The notes under the pieces are model-generated. The model was not told where the DNA came from. It worked only from the letters and a program-made list of their open reading frames with translations, and searched no databases. 64,000 bases of DNA, from contig NZ_CP012479.1 in NCBI RefSeq assembly GCF_001281315.1, forward strand, positions 2,852,001 to 2,916,000, read 5' to 3'. The translations under genes and the position numbers were made by a program. The stretch comes from Arthrobacter sp. ERGS1:01 (lineage in GTDB: Bacteria; Actinomycetota; Actinomycetes; Actinomycetales; Micrococcaceae). Below, piece by piece: positions 61,543-64,000 of the stretch (positions within the stretch are counted from its first letter, which is position 1; each line of letters opens with the position of its first letter).

Positions 61543-62355
61543 TCAATGACGACGGCGTCGCTGGGGATCCAGGCGACGGCGCTTTCGGCGAAGCCGCCGA
61601 AGGGTTCCGGGCGACATCTTGTCCCCTGCGGCCGCCGCTTTCCGAAGAAGTTCGAACCCTTCCTTGGACTCCCCAATCTCCGTAAGCGCCACCCCCAGGT
61701 TGTGCATTGCGAACAGTTCGCCCGCGGCAACGCTGCGCCGCAACAGCTCGATCTCCTTGGCACTGTCTCCCTGTAAGGAGTACAAGTTTGCGAGCGGAAT
61801 CAGCACAGCCACCTCGCCTTCGGCGAGGTGGCGTTCCAGCAACTCGATGGCGGCGGCAGTGGAAAGCTCGCTTGTCGTCATCGCAAGTTCCACCGCTGCT
61901 TCGGGGCTGTAGGCGCAACCGTCCCGTAGCGCCCGCGTTGCGGATACGGGATCCCCGAGGGCCCGGTAGGCCCGCGCCAGCCAAAGGGGTGCATGCGGGC
62001 TATCGCCGGCAGTCTTGAGCCAGCGTACGGCGTCGGCATAGCTGCCAGTCTCGAAGAGCGACTGCCCCAGCGCGACGGCACCATTCCGGTCACCGAGTTC
62101 GTGGGCCTTGTGAAAATGCGGGATCGCGTCGGCGTCCCGGTTGAGGCCCCTGAGAAAGAGTCCAAGATTCAGTGATGCCTCAACGACGCCGCGGTCGATC
62201 GCCATCAAGTACAAGGTTTCGACGAGCTCATTCTTGCTCACCAATTGAAGATCATTGGCCGTATTGAACAGTCCGTCAGGATCGTCCGCAAGAATCAAAT
62301 CGATCGAAGACCGAAGATCCACGGTCTGCAGCCATCCATTTTTGAGTGACTTCAT
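61543..62355 (-). CDS. TPR/Sel1-like repeat protein
   Basis: A protein of 270 residues made mainly of helical repeats (VEASLNLGLFLRGLNRDADAIPHFHKAHELGDRNGAVALGQSLFETGSYADAVRWLKTAG and further), with the Sel1/TPR spacing. Such repeats are protein-binding scaffolds. It ends in a strongly basic tail (RRLRRKRRRLDPQRRRRH), which could bind nucleic acid or acidic surfaces. No domain with an enzyme function was found. Its start overlaps a possible 42-codon gene upstream. Confidence 0.75.
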   Translation of the reverse strand: MKSLKNGWLQTVDLRSSIDLILADDPDGLFNTANDLQLVSKNELVETLYLMAIDRGVVEASLNLGLFLRGLNRDADAIPHFHKAHELGDRNGAVALGQSLFETGSYADAVRWLKTAGDSPHAPLWLARAYRALGDPVSATRALRDGCAYSPEAAVELAMTTSELSTAAAIELLERHLAEGEVAVLIPLANLYSLQGDSAKEIELLRRSVAAGELFAMHNLGVALTEIGESKEGFELLRKAAAAGDKMSPGTLRRLRRKRRRLDPQRRRRH

Positions 62356-62480
62356 CGTATTTGCTCCGCCGAATCTTCCTTGTCACTCGCCCACTGGCGC
62401 ATGGTTTCGACACGGTGATCGCCTGCCGACTTCAGATCTCGTTCAAAACTTTCCAGGGTTTTACACCACAATGTTGCCAT
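62352..62480 (-). CDS. Possible 42-residue small protein coupled to the TPR gene
   Basis: The frame reads MATLWCKTLESFERDLKSAG followed by a charged segment rich in Asp, Glu and Arg, ending AEQIR. Its stop overlaps the TPR start as ATGA, a sign of coupled translation. No good ribosome-binding site precedes the ATG, and no family is recognised, so it could also be a chance frame. It would be too short for normal gene callers. Confidence 0.35.
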   Translation of the reverse strand: MATLWCKTLESFERDLKSAGDHRVETMRQWASDKEDSAEQIR

Positions 62481-62583
62481 GGCGTTCAGCGTAGCAATGC
62501 GGATTGCTGAATGCCGTCCGGGAGGTGCGGGCCAAAGCGTGGCCCATTGCCAGGTCCAGGCGGGTCCGGATAGCGTGGCAGCC

Positions 62584-62886
62584 ATGACTTTCGCGAATGC
62601 CGGGACACTCGGCGCCGTTGCAGGCAGGCGCGACGAGCTGGTTGCACACCTGACCGCCCGGAGTGAGAAGCTGCGGCAGCTTGGCTGCCTTGCATACGAG
62701 GTGGGGGTGAACGATCAGCAACCCGACACCGTGTTCGTCATCGAGCTGTGGGAAAGCGCCGAAGCCCACCAATCCTCACTAGCAGCACCGGAGGTCCAGG
62801 CCGCCATAGCGGCGGCACGGCCGCTTCTCTCCGGTGAATTCGGCGGCTTCCGCTTCGAGGTGGTCGGTTCCCCGCTCCGGGATTGA
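62584..62886 (+). CDS. Antibiotic biosynthesis monooxygenase (ABM)-fold protein
   Basis: A protein of 100 residues with the dimeric ferredoxin-like ABM fold: RRDELVAHLTARSEKLRQLGCLAYEVGVNDQQPDTVFVIELWESAEAHQSSLAAPEVQAAI. Members include quinol monooxygenases and heme-degrading enzymes, but here the substrate is unknown. ATG 62584 is used because an upstream frame has no similarity. It is divergent from the small 42-codon frame. Confidence 0.83.
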   Translation: MTFANAGTLGAVAGRRDELVAHLTARSEKLRQLGCLAYEVGVNDQQPDTVFVIELWESAEAHQSSLAAPEVQAAIAAARPLLSGEFGGFRFEVVGSPLRD

Positions 62887-62926
62887 TCCGATGGGCGTCC
62901 GGCCCGTGCCGGCGTAGGATCGCAGC

Positions 62927-63280
62927 ATGGGTACCGTTGGCACATATCTGGGCACAGTCGAGGGCGCCGATCGCGCCGCACTTGAACGCATCTACGCGAT
63001 CGCCGGCGAAGTCGTGCCCGAGGCCGAAGAGGGCACCAGCTACGCCATGGCTGCCCTGCTCTACCGTGGCAAGGGGCTCGTCGCCGCGGTCCAGGCAAGG
63101 AAGTTCCTGTCGATCTACCCCTATAGCGGCGCCGTCATTGCAGCGAATTCCGAGGTGCTGGCCGGCTTTGAAACGACCACCGGCAGCATCCACTTTTCCG
63201 CGGAACATCAACTGCCCGACGCCGCCCTGCGCCGCATCGTCGAGGCACGGCGCGCCGAGATTGATGCAAAGAGCCGCTAG
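62927..63280 (+). CDS. DUF1801/YdhG-like protein
   Basis: A protein of 117 residues. GEVVPEAEEGTSYAMAALLYRGKGLVAAVQARKFLSIYPYSG matches the DUF1801 (iron chaperone YdhG-like) fold; the C-terminus is helical. Function in bacteria is uncertain. It ends at 63280 and shares the CTAG at 63277-63280 with the stop of the convergent DUF1801 gene. Confidence 0.8.
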   Translation: MGTVGTYLGTVEGADRAALERIYAIAGEVVPEAEEGTSYAMAALLYRGKGLVAAVQARKFLSIYPYSGAVIAANSEVLAGFETTTGSIHFSAEHQLPDAALRRIVEARRAEIDAKSR

Positions 63281-63726
63281 GAGACCGAGGCCTTCACGAG
63301 TTCGGCAATCTTCGCCTCCACTGCCGGGCTCCACGTTTGAAGCGCATACGACACCGGCCAGATCTCGCCGTCGTCGAGGCGTGCGGCTTCCTGGAATTCC
63401 AGGGTTGAGTAGCGGGTGTTGAATTTGCCCGCGTTCTTGAAACAGAAAACGACCTTGCCGTCCGCGGTCGCGTAGGCCGGCATCCCGTACCAGGTCTTCG
63501 GCAGGAGCTCCGGGGCATTCGCCGTGGCTACGACGTGCACCCGCTCCGCGATCAGGCGATCTTCCGGTGTCATTTTTCCGATGCTGTCGAGGACTGCCTG
63601 CAGGCCGTCGGCATTCTTGGCTCCCTGTTTCCCTTCGGCGCGCAATTCGGCGGCGCGCTGTTTTATTGCGGCGTGCTCCGCCGGGGAGAAGCCGGTGGAT
63701 TCGGAGCTTGCGTTCGTGGTTGGCAT
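63277..63726 (-). CDS. Second DUF1801-like protein
   Basis: A protein of 149 residues. After a charged N-terminal tail of about 45 residues, ELLPKTWYGMPAYATADGKVVFCFKNAGKFNTRYSTLEFQEAARLDDGEIWPVSYAL carries the DUF1801 core. GGGAG precedes the ATG at 63726, so this start is chosen over 63825. It is convergent with the other DUF1801 gene; the two proteins differ in length and tail, so they are not a recent duplication. Confidence 0.83.
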   Translation of the reverse strand: MPTTNASSESTGFSPAEHAAIKQRAAELRAEGKQGAKNADGLQAVLDSIGKMTPEDRLIAERVHVVATANAPELLPKTWYGMPAYATADGKVVFCFKNAGKFNTRYSTLEFQEAARLDDGEIWPVSYALQTWSPAVEAKIAELVKASVS

Positions 63727-63851
63727 TTTCGTTCTCCCTTTGATGTTCGCGGTGCTGGTGGCCGCCTTCCAGGAACAGGCTATGCCCGCACCGTGCCGCG
63801 GTGCTTCTTCATTCCTGCTCGGCATTGCCCGCTGGTTGTGGCGCTCTTCCC

Positions 63852-64000
63852 TCAGGGGGAGCTTGGCACCCCAAAGGTGACGATGGGCGGCAGACCGGCT
63901 CGCAGATTTTCCAGGACGTACCGTTCGTGCGGAACAAGCGCCCCGGGAAGGTCGTCAAGGTCAAACCACGCCAAGCCCGCCGATTTGTCGGGTTCCATGA
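63852..64000 (-). CDS. NUDIX hydrolase, C-terminal part
   Basis: Only the last 48 codons or so are in the window: MEPDKSAGLAWFDLDDLPG, then LVPHERYVLENLRAGLPP, then the stop. The EPDK-AGLAWF-L--LP segment is typical of the C-terminal region of actinobacterial NUDIX hydrolases. The catalytic NUDIX box lies beyond the right edge, so the call rests on the tail and is tentative. Confidence 0.7.
   Translation of the reverse strand, partial: MEPDKSAGLAWFDLDDLPGALVPHERYVLENLRAGLPPIVTFGVPSSP

Overview
The window is high-GC DNA with dense, short-spaced genes and the gene content of an actinobacterium close to Arthrobacter and its relatives (Micrococcaceae). This is inferred from an AdnA/AdnB-type helicase-nuclease pair, a complete coproporphyrin-dependent heme operon (HemQ, HemH with C-terminal cysteines, HemY), a DUF3107 protein, an LGFP-repeat cell-wall peptidase and many single-component regulators. 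No rRNA, tRNA, CRISPR array, transposase or phage gene was recognised. Almost every base is assigned to an ordinary chromosomal gene or to a short regulatory gap. Both window edges cut a gene: adnB at the left and a NUDIX hydrolase at the right.

Layout. 1-7262: DNA-processing block, with an alkyltransferase-like protein, adnA and adnB overlapping by ATGA junctions, and a divergent DEDDh exonuclease. 7263-10165: amino-acid ABC transporter. 10250-12038: MOSC protein and a secreted GH3 enzyme. 12191-21067: eight-gene heme operon hemE-hemY-hemQ-hemH-hemC-hemD-hemB-hemL on the minus strand, facing hemA (21232) across a palindrome-rich gap. Two of these genes, hemB and hemE, are each broken by an apparent one-base loss in a C/G homopolymer. 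22621-28451: cell-wall peptidase, dehydrogenase, MoeZ-type sulfur-activation enzyme, TetR regulator, DUF3107 and a LysM lipoprotein. 28546-32372: thiamine block (TPP riboswitch, thiO-thiS-thiG, divergent thiE) followed by a pterin dehydratase/VOC fusion.

32421-41715 is an accessory-style stretch of regulator/target pairs: TetR with an NmrA-like oxidoreductase, MarR with a FUSC exporter, and XRE-cupin with an MFS pump. Each is divergent with a visible palindromic operator in the gap. They are followed by a luciferase-like monooxygenase and an FAD oxidoreductase. 41754-47485: an SOS-type Y-family polymerase with a LexA box, a small insertion bounded by 43-bp direct repeats, a SulP permease, a YbaK protein, and an ArsR/His-rich CDF metal efflux pair. 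47491-48296: ArsR/SRPBCC pair. 48349-55224: oligosaccharide ABC operon with a glycogen-debranching-type glucosidase, controlled by a divergent LacI regulator with three operator copies. 55232-61432: PucR regulator facing an FMN hydroxy-acid oxidase, amino-acid-type ABC transporter and RidA operon, closed by a strong terminator. 61543-64000: TPR/Sel1 protein, an ABM monooxygenase, two DUF1801 proteins and the NUDIX fragment.

The points most worth following up are the two homopolymer frameshifts in one heme operon, the 43-bp repeat insertion, and the PucR/hydroxy-acid oxidase/ABC/RidA cassette, whose substrate is not evident.
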